In this document: piece by piece, positions 15,301-27,241 of the stretch
Layout: each line of letters begins with the position of its first letter
Numbering within the stretch: position 1 is the stretch's first letter
NCBI RefSeq assembly: GCF_032854445.1
Contig: NC_088301.1
Location: 9,358,281-9,422,280, forward strand
DNA from: Liolophura sinensis
Taxonomy: Eukaryota > Mollusca > Polyplacophora > Chitonida > Chitonidae
DNA length: 64,000 nucleotides
Direction of reading: 5' to 3'
Position numbers and translations under genes: made by a program
Notes under the pieces: generated by a model
The model's input: the letters and a program-made list of their open reading frames with translations, nothing else
Told to the model about the DNA's origin: nothing
The model's database searches: none

Positions 15301-18300
15301 TAAATTCTTTCTCTAGATGGTACATGTAGAAGGTTTACATTATTAATGAGTTTTATTTTGAATCGCTGATACAATTATTGTAAACATGAGTCACAAGTGT
15401 TACCATTGTGATAAGAGATAAGATTATGATCCACCTTAAGGTACACTGATCATAATCATCTATATATTAATAAAGTATCATTATCTTTAACAGTAGGACA
15501 TTGATCTTGAATCATTTGGTGAACTCAAAACGCAATCTTTTTATTCCGAAATGTTAAATTATATATGACGAAGTTATCATTATGTTTAACACCTGGTTAC
15601 AGATTTTAAATTATTTCGCACTCTTTACACGTAATCTCTTTATTCCGAAATGTTGCGTAGTATATAGATAAGCTATCATTACCGTTAACACCAGAACACG
15701 GATCATTTCTGACACTAGATCTAATCCCCTTAATCTGACAGGTTATGTTGGGTATGAGGAACCTACCATTATTGCAAATAACTGGTGATATGTGATAGTC
15801 ATTCTCTCTCTCTACAGATCCACGAGCCGCTCCGCCTTTCAACAAATTCCTTTGGGCATCCAAATCCTTGTGTAAAGCAATAGAAAATGTCACCCTATTC
15901 GCTCATGAAAGTCTGCACGACCATTTCCTGGGCCGAGTTCAAGTCCGACTAAAACAGATTCCTGCTGACTTAACAAACAACCCTGATGGCAAAACTACAG
16001 ACAAAACCATAGCAGTCCCCAAAATCCTCAGTAAAAGTGCAAGCAATGTCGTAGGTGTGGATATAAATGAACGCGACACAAGTCTGGAAAATAGAGCTAC
16101 CTCACATCGATGCCAAAGTGCAACAGTCAATGTGTCCGGCTGTGTGAATGGTGAAAAAGCACAAGAAGCCGTGGCGCAAGACAATCGTGAAACGGAAGTG
16201 ACGCGGTTAAAGCGCCTAATCGCGATTGCAAGGCGTTATCGACAAGAAGCTTCAGAAGGAGGGTTTCAGTCGCAGAGCTGTGACGTGGACAATCCGTACA
16301 CCAGCTACATTTCCATCAGTAGCGAAGTGTCAGACGCGACAGGTGATAGCGGTGTGTCGCTTAGCTCATTGAAAAGTCATTTAGCCGAGGTGGATGGCGT
16401 TTGGGCGTTAGAATACATAAACGGTGACTCGGAAAATTGCTACACGGTGTCAACAGGGGAAAGAGAGTCTGTGTTAGGAGAGGACCATTCTCTTAATCAG
16501 CCCATTCGGTTCTCGTACACCCAAGGAAACAATGGCCGTGGGTCTTTTTTCACACCCTGTGATAACAGGGTGACGATTGCATGTGATCACAGTTTTACGA
16601 AGGACCCGCCGTCAACCAAAGATTCCACCCCATTTATAACGGCATTGAGGAATTATAGAGCAAACAAAGGAGATGTTGACGGTATTAAACCTTTAGTGAG
16701 GTCTTTGAAATCCGGAATATCCAAAGATTGCCGCGTCAGCGGTGTAGACGAAAATGGAATCACAAAGACAACGTCACCCGCTCCGAATGAGAGCTTAGAA
16801 GACATTAAAAGTCATCCATATGCCAATATAACAAACACTGATTTGGACCATTCGGATATTAACATCGAAAAGGGCAATAACTCAAAAGGGGAGACAATTA
16901 TTCGTCCCAGTTCAGGGGCTTCCTTTAAAATACAGAGATTTAAAATCATATTTCCAAACAGAGATCCCAATATTTTACAGTCTGAAGACAACATAGAGAG
17001 AAATCTGTCACCTTTCCATCCCGCCAACGTGATTCTGCAAAAACTTCGTGAGAATGGCATAAACGCCAAGGCTTCTGTGAAAGACGAGAGTTCTAAACTA
17101 GAAACTTCTTCTCGTGCTTCCAGCGCCGTGTTTCCTATCGGGCGGATACTACCTGTCGTTAACGCCAGCCAGCATAGAGCTAGTGGACCCACGGCGCTGG
17201 CAGGTCGGGATCGCAGGCTGGGGTTTTCTAACAGCATGAGCGACTCTTGTTTGTCAGACAGCGCTAACATCACAGCCAATGACCTGCTCTTGCATCGAGG
17301 AGACCCTCGGTATGAAGGAGACAAATACTATGTCGTACAGCATGGAGACAGGGTGGTAAGTCAATTACGCTTTGATTCTTGGCGCAAATACACAAAGGCT
17401 GCGACATGGCGTAAAGAGACGATGTAGTTCTTGTCCCTGAGGCCCTTTGGTTTGTAAGTAAATGGACCTCGTTAAAATAGAGTGTCAAAAATGGTACTGA
17501 TCGACCAACAGGCAAAACAGAACAACTCACTCAAAGCTCGGCACAAACGAGAGCTGAAGACGTGAATCAACTCAACTCAGCTGATTGTACCAAGTTGGTC
17601 CCCAGGCGCTGACGGACAAACGTCTTTAACATGGGATTGTATTCACGTAACAACAGGGTACAGTTAACTGACATCAACTTTTTCATATAGATTCTTTAGG
17701 AACAGCAATCTTTTTGTCGCAGCCATTTTGGTCCGTGACCAAAATTAATAGTGACTTTATTTCTCAGTATGTCAAATCTGAGGCTACAAAAACATTTTCC
17801 TTTAATCCTACAATATTAACCCCTATTAACGATAATACTGTTACCATTAAAAGGGCAATTGGTGACTTCTTTGAGTGTTTTAACTTAGTTCATTGTTCTA
17901 ATAATTAAGAAAAGCAACTAACAGCAAATACTGCAAAGGAAGAAGAAGTCTAGTCTTCCCTAGCAAAGGAGTCTTGTGAGTAAGAAAAGGGTGGTTTGCG
18001 AAGTTCGGATGCTGTCCGAGTACCCGTCGGTTAAATTGTGTTAATTACGACGTATGGTCTTTGGTATTTCAAGATGTTGAGGCGATATGAATTTAGAATT
18101 ATTTAAAGGTCACGGAAAGCCAGTCTTTGTGGCTGCCGGCGTAGATTTGATGACAGTGCTGGCAACCAAGCCGAGTTTCATTGTTTGGGAGTTTAACGAT
18201 TCGGAGCTGTTAATGTGGAAACTAAGCTGCGAACATGACCAACCGATCTCAGAGTTACGTACTACGTGCGTACCGAAACTCATCATGGTAGTTTTGTACG

Positions 18301-21300
18301 ACGAAATTACCACGTTCTGCGTATCTTTAGATTGTCTCAGACCCTCTCTGACAGAACAGGCCTAGAGGGTGGAATCTTTTGGACGGCACGTACAGTTGAT
18401 GTCCTTTGTATCCTTGACCATTGAAAAAATGAGTGTCAGTATACTTGTTACTGGATGAACTCAGTAAAGTGAGATTTATGGTTTTCGTGGAATTATTGAA
18501 AGATCAGCTGGTGACTGATGGTGCAGCGCTAGTTATATGAACTACAGATCCAGAGAATGATATGACTGACTGAATGACCCACTTCTCACCCCCTACCTCC
18601 CCCCCCCCAACCCCACATAATTTGCCATGCCCCCTGGTCGTCATGTATTAGAGGAAAAAAAAAATCATAATCGAACTCTTCACTAAAACGTTGCGTTATC
18701 ACTTCTCTCTTCACAGTTAGGACCTCCTCCATTCCGGCCGATGACAAACAGGACGCCATTACATAGAGCACGTGACACAAGCAGGAAGCGGATGTACGGC
18801 CATAGCTTCGCCCAGGTAGGCATATATACGTAAGCTATATCCAGCATTGCATTTGTGATTTACACAAGAACACACTCAAGTCAATCCGTTACAAAGCATT
18901 TTTGCTCATCGTTTATTACACAAATGACTTTGACAACCTTAATTACATCTTTTTAAACACTTAATCCATTTGAACACTCAAACAATTGATTTGTTAATTT
19001 TAACAGAAAGTCTGTTGTCTGATGGATGCTAGAATGTATTCTGTTATTATTATATTCTGTTTAGTCTATAATATAATCTTTATGTCGAATTAACGGAATA
19101 TGTGTGTTATATCACTCAGACGACAGACTTTCTGTTAAATATTCCAGATTACTTTTTCATTGATATTTATTCAACTCAGTACATACATCTCTAGGCTTCT
19201 AGATTCCAAGATGTATAAAGTTTTGTTCCGAACTCTTTAGTTTACGAAACCCGTTTTACAAAGTAGTTGTAAATTGCTCAAAATTCATTGTAGACGGGAA
19301 GTATATAATGGTTCAAATGACATTTGTTTCAGTTTCCTTCATCAGTAAATCCGTTTTATTTCCTTCTTTTATTTCGAAAAGCTATGTATAAGTCATAGTT
19401 TACGCTTGTGCTACGCGTTTACAGGAGACTCAAGATCTGTACCAGAAGTTGATACTCGCAAAGAATGGGGTAACTGACCACCGGCAAGACCTGGTGTCCG
19501 GCAGAAGATCGGGAACCATGAATTTGTGAGTGGGCGTTGCTCAAAGATATATCCTGTGGCCGACGTGCAGCTTAATATAGGCTTCGGTTTGCATAGCTGG
19601 CATCGGTCCGCTTCGATTGCTTATTAACATATGCTTCCTCACTGTACACTCCTGATAACAGGAACTGGGGAAAATCTGGTTCTAGGCGGTGACCAACAAC
19701 CACAGTCTCCATACATGTCACAGCATCGTAACTCCGGGCAGTCACACACCTGGAACTTTGTATATTAAACTATTTTCTAGTCGGAAACATAGGAAAATGC
19801 CCGGAAATTCTGTACCTACGGGGCTACAAGTCATAAAGAAAGAGTAAGGTGCCAGCATAATGATTTTATTCGTTTAATTATATATTTATTCATTTATTTG
19901 ATGGTTGCTTCACACTGTACTCAAGAACATTGAGGCATTGTGGCACGAAGAAACCAAACAGAGCCCAGAGAAAGACACGACCACCCGAAGAACTTTGCCG
20001 TGTTACTGACTCTCGCATGTGCGACAAAGATCACATTGGTAGAAGGCAAGTTGTCTTCGGCGAGCTTAATGTAAGACTGCACGAAAGATCAACTGGACCG
20101 GTTATCGGCAAGGCCCCGAGAACCATGGAAGCAGGCGAATCTAGAAAATCTCCTGCCAGAGATACTATACTGTCCAAGGTTGTCCTTCTTACATAGATAT
20201 AGATACTGTACTGTCGAAGAAATCCTCTTGTCTGAGGTGTGCTAGAACGTATTCTGTTATTGCAGCTGGTTATTCCGTCATTACCACCGATAGTTCTACT
20301 GAATATAACACATACATATTGTATGTGTTATTAATGTATTGTATTAATTCAAATTTTTTAAATTTAATTCAAAATTTTTTAATTTAATTCAAAATTTTTT
20401 AATTTAATTCAAAAACAAGTTTGTGTTAGACTAACAGCATATTATGTTGAATTTGACACAGTAGTATGTTATATAATAACAGAATACATCCTGGCATCTT
20501 TTCAAACACTAGGCTCTCTGTTAAAAATGTCAGACTATTGTTTTCAGTGTATGTATAAGGGGATTTGTAAGGCACAGGCCTGTTGGTAAATGCTTTAGTC
20601 ATATATTGTACTGTGTACCGCATAGACGTAATAAATATGGGATATATATTCCTGCTGTGTGCAAGTTATCATTTGTCTAGAGTGTGTATTGGCTGGCAGT
20701 GCTTGCTTATGTGGTGTGTCACAAGCTAACCTCATTCGTTGTATTTTACTGAAATGTGACAGATAATTAGGCAAACCTATGTCTTGTCAAACTATTTTCT
20801 TGTGAAAATGTCATGAACCTTCTTGGCAGTGCTTTAAAAATCATTTTACATCCATCTTCCCATTATATCCCAGAACACAGTTAATCGCTCATTCACACGC
20901 AGGTAAACAGCACTACAAGGCTTTGATGAAAGCTTATGCTTCTTAATCTAATCAGTACAACTGCGTGCACGACAGCCCACACTTTCCTTCATAAAGACAA
21001 CCTTTATGCCAAACGTGTGAACAGGGAAATAATCTGAAGCGGTCACGTACATGTAAATAGAGTAAAACGACTCATAGCATTTCTGTATAAATCTTATCAT
21101 GTTCCCCAGGAAGCCGTGGGGAAAACCCCCGAATAACAATACATGCACAATATAATAAAGCATCAAACGATTTCCAGTCTATATGAAATAGATTTTTATA
21201 TTCATTATTTATTAGTGTTTTACGCCGCAAATAAGACTGTTTCATTTAGCATACAACAGCCCTACGATTTAGTGAGGGCGTCAGGATTGTACTATAGACT

Positions 21301-24300
21301 TAAATCGTCGCCAAGAATTTAACAAATCTGCGAGCGTATAATTCGAACTCACGACTCGCCTGAGTACTCAAAGGACAGTGATATCAACTATTGTATGGCA
21401 ATATAGCTCTTTGCATATTCCTATATTAATCTACTTCTTGCTTAAAGCTCAATACTCATGAACTTTTTACTTGTACAACGGTGGTCGTTTTACCGAAGTG
21501 CCTGGGGTAAGCTTCCGACTTTTGGTGCGTTAGTAACGAACATTTTAACGTGTCACATAATTCTTTAGAATGATACGGTGATAAATAAACACACTGTTAA
21601 TGTTAAACATGTGAACCATTTTCTAACCTTCCAAACATGACTGAGCTAACACAATAATTAAACACAAACCGCGACGTTACAATCTGTTAACAAAAAACAA
21701 AAAACAAAAAAAAAAAAGGGAGGAAAAAAGAAATGCCTCAATGATACTAACAAACTGAATACTTTAACCAGCGTAATGCTTTGACTTTGTGTGTAAGAGT
21801 GTGAATACATACTTTATAGGTACTGTATATTATATATATGATACTTGTTAGTGATCAGTATATTTGCTTAAAGCAGACTCTCGTTGAAATGATTGGCGTT
21901 AATTGACTATAGTACATACTCATGAATCCTTTTTTCTATTTGGAAGTTTAGGAATATTTGGTCTAATTCTACACACTGAACATAACTTATTTAACAATTG
22001 CAATTATATTTGTTTGTACCATTGCAAATTTGTTATATTAATTTGGTGTTTATACACAGCCATGGCCCATGCATCGGCTGGCAATAAATGTCAGTGTAGT
22101 TTTATTTAAAATAAAGTGTCAAAAAATCAGTAGTATCGAAAAGGGATTGGCAAATTGGGTTTGCAGCTCCATGAGTCGGAGTGCCGGAAGTAACCGAAGG
22201 TGGACGGGGAGACCTCTTGGTCACACTATGACAGATACGCAGTTTCACGAAGCTCGAGCAAGCCTCAGCGCACGTTTTCAGGACTTCGACCTCAGGTAAC
22301 TGTACATGATACCAGGCCTAAGGCTCTACCCATTAATCAGTTATCCACCCAAAGTATAGAGTTTATAAATATAAAAACTTCAAATATGACCGTGAAACTT
22401 GCTTTAAACGTATTTATAAGCGACACTGGAAAAAATTCAATGCAGTTAAAAACAGCCCTACATGGTCTCGCTTAGCGTTCGGCACTCAGAGGTTAGGACA
22501 AGGAAACATGACTGATTCAAGATTAGAGGCCTTTCGGAGGAATAGACGTCCATGTTTTCACTCCGTACTGAGTTACACTGACCGATTTTATAAATTACAA
22601 AATTTCAGATAAAGCCTTTCAATAACGACATGATCGCTTTTGCCCATGCAGGTTAAAATACTTGACCATTAAAATCACAGTGCGTTAATCTGTTTGAACA
22701 AATGGAAAGAAATGTTTCAACATCCGATTCAAAATAGTAAGGAGAATCATTGAACACCCAATGTGGTGTATGTTTTATAGATAAAAGAATGTATATAAAT
22801 CTATAAGTTTACTAATATTTTGTCTAAATGTATGACTTGGTTAAATAGTGTGGGGAGTGGGGGAGGGGGGGGCCTTTTTAACTACATTACTCCCCCCCCC
22901 ACACACACACACACACAATGCATGGGAGCTAACCCAGAACACGAGATAGTTCGATGGAATGTAAATCCTTGAAAAACCATGGTAAATAATTAGAAAATGT
23001 TAAAAGTTTCGAATGGCACTAACAGGCCACCGTAGTTATCCGTGGGTAACTGGGTTAACTGACATCTGTGAACTCTGCGCTATGATAGTTCTTGCTAACA
23101 GCGGCAATACCTTATTTGAATACTGACAATTATTTTACATTTTCAATTCATTTTGCATTTTCGATTTACACCCTTCGTGTAAAGGCTGTCGCCGAAAGTC
23201 ACCTTCTGACGTCACCTTAATCAACTTGTATTTAAGAACCATATCTATCTGTCATGTTGATCATCAGATTTTGTAAATTTCAGACGATCTGCGACAGATT
23301 TGTGATAATGGCATGACAGATGGCGGTATTCATCCCATCTCACAACTCGCACCTACGTGATTCCGCATTTTCATATACACTCCATATAAGAATTGTTGCC
23401 AAATTACTGATTAAAATTTTTAAGAAGCTGTACTATCTGTGATACGTTTGTTATTTTCTAATTGTGAATATATAAGAAAGAATTTTAAAACTACAATTCA
23501 ATTTGTCCACAAACGTTTCAAGGGAGGCAAGCACATAGCTGCATTTACTGTAGGCCTATATTTATTTTAGCGGTGATTACGACGTACATGACATTGTTAG
23601 AATTCACTGACACCTCGGCTGTCAGATTTAATGTATGGATGGGGGAATGCATTTTCAATTCCATACAAAGCATGACATATGATATATTCTCCTTCATTTT
23701 CTTTCTCATTTCCTTCCTCGAGAAAAACAGTTATTTGGTTTTTTTAAATAATATACTTACAAAATGTACATGGATGTGGTCAACGGGCAAAGCCTAGAGA
23801 GAAATGGCTGCCAAACGCGAGGTACACGGGGAACACCCTGACATAATGTCACAGTTATACCAGCGAGAGCTGAACTGGAACGCACGACATACACAGATAA
23901 TTATACAGTCAAGACCTATAGTGCTCTGAAATACATGTATATGGCATTCTCGACCCCTTTCGCATTTGAGGGTCAGGTTTACATGGGGAGGATTTGAACA
24001 TGCGACCTCACTGGTGAAAGCCTGGTTATCTTCCAGGACAACCCCAGAGCCGTTCTCTTCCAGTGACTTCATGCGCGTAGACTTTGGTCCCTATGTCAGA
24101 TGTTCAGACTTGACCTCACAATTTCGTGTGTAGATGGTGACATCTGTCCTGTGTGGAGGCTTCTGTTAGTGCCGGCAGCAATTCTTTTGCAATTCTTTCA
24201 GGAAACGGTCAAGTGCTATCAATATTCTAGAGGAGCCCAGGAACCCAAGAGGCAACTCTCACACTAATAAGGCAACTCTGAAACCCACCAGGCAGGCAGG

Positions 24301-24340
24301 TTTACTATGGTTTATTCCAGGAGAACCCTACATTTTTTAA
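9305..24340 (+). CDS. Uncharacterised nine-exon gene, about 732 residues
   Basis: Phase-consistent exons: 9305-9360, 11738-11796, 12331-12378, 13008-13037, 15818-17355, 18717-18815, 19425-19525, 22167-22295 and 24202-24340 (stop TAA at 24338). All have GT-AG borders and sum to 733 codons. The start ATG has a good context (aaccATGGcc). The 48- and 30-bp exons keep the frame whether included or skipped, so they may be alternative. The large fifth exon opens with FLWASKSLCKAIENVTLF and DHFLGRVQVRL, which resembles the end of a C2-type beta sandwich. A long polar Ser/Asn-rich, probably disordered stretch follows, then DPRYEGDKYYVVQHGDRV. The last exons are basic and Ser/Arg-rich. I do not recognise the family. 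The big exon can also be read through its donor to a stop at 17425-17427, giving a shorter product if the intron is retained. The last exon boundary is the least certain; an upstream exon is also possible. Confidence 0.6.
9756..9906 (-). mobile_element. tRNA-SINE family A, 3' part, in intron 1
   Basis: A-T rich (attt)n tail, tgatgttttatgcc, atatttcacttatacgacgg, then the conserved body ending ggttactgacagac. The head is missing. It lies in the first intron of the 9305 gene. Confidence 0.8.
10580..11590. repeat. 58-bp satellite with 116-bp dimeric higher-order core
   Basis: The anchor accttacctcccc recurs at 10801, 10917, 11033, 11149 and 11265, exactly 116 bp apart. Each 116-bp unit consists of two diverged 58-bp halves, one with ttacctgtgtgggaatgtg and one with ttatctgtggcagaacatg. 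Both flanks (10580-10800 and 11460-11590) hold single, more diverged 58-bp units. It lies wholly in intron 1 of the 9305 gene. Confidence 0.88.
11877..12010 (-). mobile_element. Degraded interspersed repeat, family C
   Basis: Contains gccattctcaagaagtttcc, cagcattatgggtgg and accgaactttagcaagcttc. The same body is seen at 47862 in an ORC1 intron. It is a non-coding dispersed element, probably another SINE family. Confidence 0.5.
12416..12575 (-). mobile_element. tRNA-SINE family A, 3' part, degraded
   Basis: Starts with (attt)n and tgattggtgttttacgcc, then aagaatatttcacttgtacg. The body is partly lost. It lies about 40 bp after the 48-bp third exon (12331-12378) of the 9305 gene. Confidence 0.75.
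14502..14634. mobile_element. MITE-like element with about 33-bp terminal inverted repeats
   Basis: The left arm (cagtttcacaaagctctctt, aacgttacg) and the reverse complement of the right arm (ggtttcacgaagcactctta, atgttacg) match with a few differences. There is about 60 bp between the arms and no ORF of its own. Such a small palindromic element is typical of a non-autonomous DNA transposon. It lies in the intron before the large exon of the 9305 gene. Confidence 0.65.
17428..18716 (+). other. Intron after the large exon; contains an open 92-codon stretch
   Basis: The intron runs from the strong donor at 17356 (gtg then gtaagt) to the acceptor before 18717. It contains a plus-strand ORF at 18087-18365 that looks like no known protein and has no splice signals. 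A C-rich stretch at 18591-18612 precedes the acceptor. Confidence 0.4.
19001..19138. mobile_element. Short inverted-repeat (MITE-like) element
   Basis: The left end taacagaaagtctgttgtct and the right end agacgacagactttctgtta (19119-19138) are inverted copies with one mismatch, enclosing about 100 bp of AT-rich sequence. A related inner motif, tctagaatgtattctgttat in varied form, is found again at 20226-20262. Confidence 0.65.
19881..20015 (-). mobile_element. Degraded SINE family A remnant
   Basis: (attt)n-like start, cacactgtactcaagaac and a body resembling the family (cacgaccaccc). It is strongly diverged. Confidence 0.45.
20226..20524. mobile_element. Larger relative of the inverted-repeat element at 19001
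   Basis: The left motif gctagaacgtattctgttat near 20241-20260 pairs with aataacagaatacatcctgg near 20476-20495. The outer parts (cttgtctgagg and ctctctgtta) also match the arms at 19001. The interior holds an AT-rich tandem repeat. Confidence 0.45.
20345..20416. repeat. 20-bp AT-rich tandem repeat
   Basis: attcaaaattttttaattta repeats about 3.5 times, inside the inverted-repeat element at 20226-20524. Confidence 0.85.
22848..22916. repeat. G-run facing a C-run, followed by (CA)n
   Basis: A G-rich stretch (22848-22872) is followed 18 bp later by a run of C and (AC)n. The two sides can pair as an imperfect hairpin of GTGTGGGG-type arms. It lies in the last intron of the 9305 gene. Confidence 0.6.
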
Positions 24341-24524
24341 AACAGATTCCTGCAACAGCAAGGGTCTGTCGCTCTTACTGAGCTGGACTATATATCAAAG
24401 GTGGATACATTCACAAAGCCAAGTGTTATCTCTGGAATCCCTGAGACAGTTGGAACCAGTAGCAATAACCGAGGACTTTACATAGACAATGGCTAGTAGT
24501 CTTTAAAGACAATCTTGGAACCCC

Positions 24525-25140
24525 TAAAGCTGGGGACACACAAGGCGGATTTTTTGATTCGCAGGGACGAATATAATCGACCGCGAAATTCATAGTTTTG
24601 AGAATCTGGGTTACTCACAATGACCCGGAGATGATAAATAACATGGAGCTGAATGGGCGAAATGCTGATTTTTGTCGATTTCTAACGTTTAAGTCAGTCT
24701 ACTGATGATTGGCCCAGAGCAGCTATGACATCACTTCAAAACTAGTGAACCTAGTTCCTAGTAAACGATGTAACACAAACAAAATGTCACAGGTCAACAC
24801 ATGCAATTCCGTGTTGCTTAATTGGTCAGCTCAATCGTCTCGTTCGCGAAAATTCGCAAGAACGGAAACACTACGCAAACAGAGTGAAATCGCCGGCGTA
24901 TTTCCTCGTTAATGCACGTATCTGAAATGTTTGATGCAAGCGAATTTCGGGGCTGACAAAATCGCATGTGAAATACGCCGTCGCCTGCGCGGACACACAA
25001 GGCGGATTTTTGGAAATTCACAAAATATGCCTGTGCGAGCGGAAAAAATTCGTCTAGTTCGTCCGCGGCTTATGACAGTTCGGTTTAGCGGGAGACCCGT
25101 CAAGTTTAATGTTGCGCGATATAGCAATAGCAAAGATCTT
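24525..25140. mobile_element. Possible non-autonomous DNA element with repeated motif
   Basis: The 18-bp motif gacacacaaggcggattt occurs twice, near 24533 and 24992. Around them lie related pieces in both orientations (gggacgaa and ttcgtccgcgg; aaattcgc and gcgaattt). Overlapping ORFs on both strands at 24818-25158 reflect this internal symmetry. Ends and target duplication are not clear. Confidence 0.35.
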
Positions 25141-25261
25141 CACACGGTCAAATGCTAGTTTGACCTGTCATGTTTACTGTAGAAGCTATATAACAGTAGA
25201 TTATAGTAGAGGGCATATTCCAAAATGGGTCCTCCGTAACCCAATGTTAGCTTGATAGCGA

Positions 25262-25412
25262 AGGGCAATGACCGGAGTTCAAGTCAAACTCATTCTGGCT
25301 TCTTCTCCGGTCACACATGGGAAGATCTGCCAGCAACATGCGGGTGACACTGGGTTTCCCCTGGGTTCTATCCGCCGTGATACAGCTGAAATATTTTTGA
25401 GTATGACACAAA
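25262..25412 (+). mobile_element. Diverged tRNA-SINE family A copy
   Basis: Reads ggagttcaagtcaaactcat (B-box region), gggaagatctgccagcaac, gggtttcccctgggttc and tgaaatatttttgagtatga in the family order, with many substitutions. Confidence 0.65.
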
Positions 25413-27241
25413 ACACAAACAATAGATATATATTACTGGACAGCTCTGGAACCTGTTCGACCAGCGAGGGCCTCGAGTTTCCTGAGGCAGCAGTTAGCAG
25501 TATGTGGGGCCCTCACCTAGACAAAAGCAAAACAATACACTGAAAACCTAGTATAAGCAATATTAACCCACATGCAAGGCAACTGAAGTTTTTGGAAAAT
25601 CTTTGCAAGGCATACATCTCGACCCAATCTATTACCATAACGTAAACAAAACTGATTAACCATGCTATACTCATTGTTGGTGCAAATTAAGTAATTTAGC
25701 AAGTACTACAACATAATTTCCGATGTGATTTTATTGTTCAACACTTTTCAACCGTGGTGTGAAACACAACCGGGTGTAAATACATTAACTGAAAATATCC
25801 ATATGTACACAGATTAACCAAAAAATATGTGTAATAAATTAATCCTATACAAAAACAATATTTACAAAAGCATTCAATCAAAATCTTAACAAACGATATG
25901 CACACAAGCCAATTCAAAGTCTATATACAATACTAGTATCTGGTGTGGTTTCTCCTTTGTAAATGTAAACATCCTTTTACAATTAAAGATTAAATATTGA
26001 TCAATTAAATAAATAATGGAATATAACAAATCTACTATATTCAGGTATAAGAAACAAATGATGAATAAAGTTCGTTCTCACTTATTTACATGTATATACA
26101 CAAACATTTTGGAGTTAATTTCATATACACAAAAAGAGCAATACTGAATGTGGACTATCTTATTACATGTACAAAAGAAGTTGCACAATGTAAGTGTTGT
26201 ATGCATGGGAGTTCTGATGGTGGAGGTAACTCCTACCAGACCCTGTGTAGATACCCTTCATGGAATGTATTACCTTAACCAGGTGTAGATCAGGCATACT
26301 GACATATATAGGACATTCCTTTTGTCTTTCTAACCACTTCTGGTCGCAGACTTAATGGCCAGCACTGAGCTCTTTATAAATAAGTACTGTCTATTAATGT
26401 TGAAAGAGCTCCAGTACATTGGTCACTAGATCCTTCACTAGCCACCAGCGGTTAAATAGAGCAAACAAATTCTTGCACAAAATTGCAACATTAGATTGAG
26501 ACAACAGTAACATCATACTTATTTGAGAAGAACAGAATGACACTTCTGTCATTAAGTTCATGAAAATACAGCACATTCAAATATCAGTACATAATAATGC
26601 ACTGTTATAAAAACATGCATGAGTTGTCAAGTACCAATTTCACAAAGGGTTTTGAATTGACTGCTAAATTGTTTCATGTGCCAGGGGTTCAAACTAAATT
26701 AGGTTCAAATTAGATAATGTGTATTCACAGTTCTAAATTCCAAGATACATTAAGAAGAGTTAAAATCTGGTTTGAAATTTGAACTTAAAAGTATATGAAA
26801 AATAGCTTCATGGAATCAGTGGGGGTTGTGGAAAAGTTGCAGAGTATGAATGACAACGCAATATTTTGCAGACAACACAAGTGTATGACTGCAAAGGTCA
26901 GAGAGTTTACAGTTATGTTTACAAGTATTTCTGGCCAGTAAAATACGTACTTTTCATACAATATCACATGTGGCTATTGTCAGTTTCCAGTGTTCTCACA
27001 TGGACTACCATGCTTAGCAGCAGACATATTTTATCATTAATCAATAAAACTGATCACTGATCAATAAAACTGGTGATGATGGCACGTACATGTATTCCAT
27101 AGCGTTCAAACAAACACTATGCAGTTAGTGCCTTGATAAACTCTGTCATCATGGCATATCACTGACACAATTCCATAGGGCTGGAAAAGTTCCACAAAGT
27201 GTTTGAGCTGTACACAACGAAGAATAATCTCAGCAATCTGT

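Larger units (their letters stand above)
24341..27241. other. Intergenic, no gene seen
   Basis: Between the last exon of the plus-strand gene and the stop codon of CCDC24. It holds a possible degraded DNA element (24525-25140) and a SINE remnant (25262-25412). From 25.7 to 27.2 kb it is AT-rich with no convincing exon. Confidence 0.45.

Noticed and set aside
15868-17427. 519-codon ORF taken as a single-exon gene
   Set aside because: It starts at a TTG inside a longer exon. The acceptor before 15818 and the donor at 17356 join it in frame to other exons.
18087-18365. 92-residue ORF as a gene
   Set aside because: It lies in an intron of the 9305 gene, has no splice signals and no recognisable protein features.
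23794-24072. 92-residue minus-strand ORF
   Set aside because: Looks like a diverged dispersed repeat with a tRNA B-box-like phrase (catgttcaaatcc), with no gene structure.
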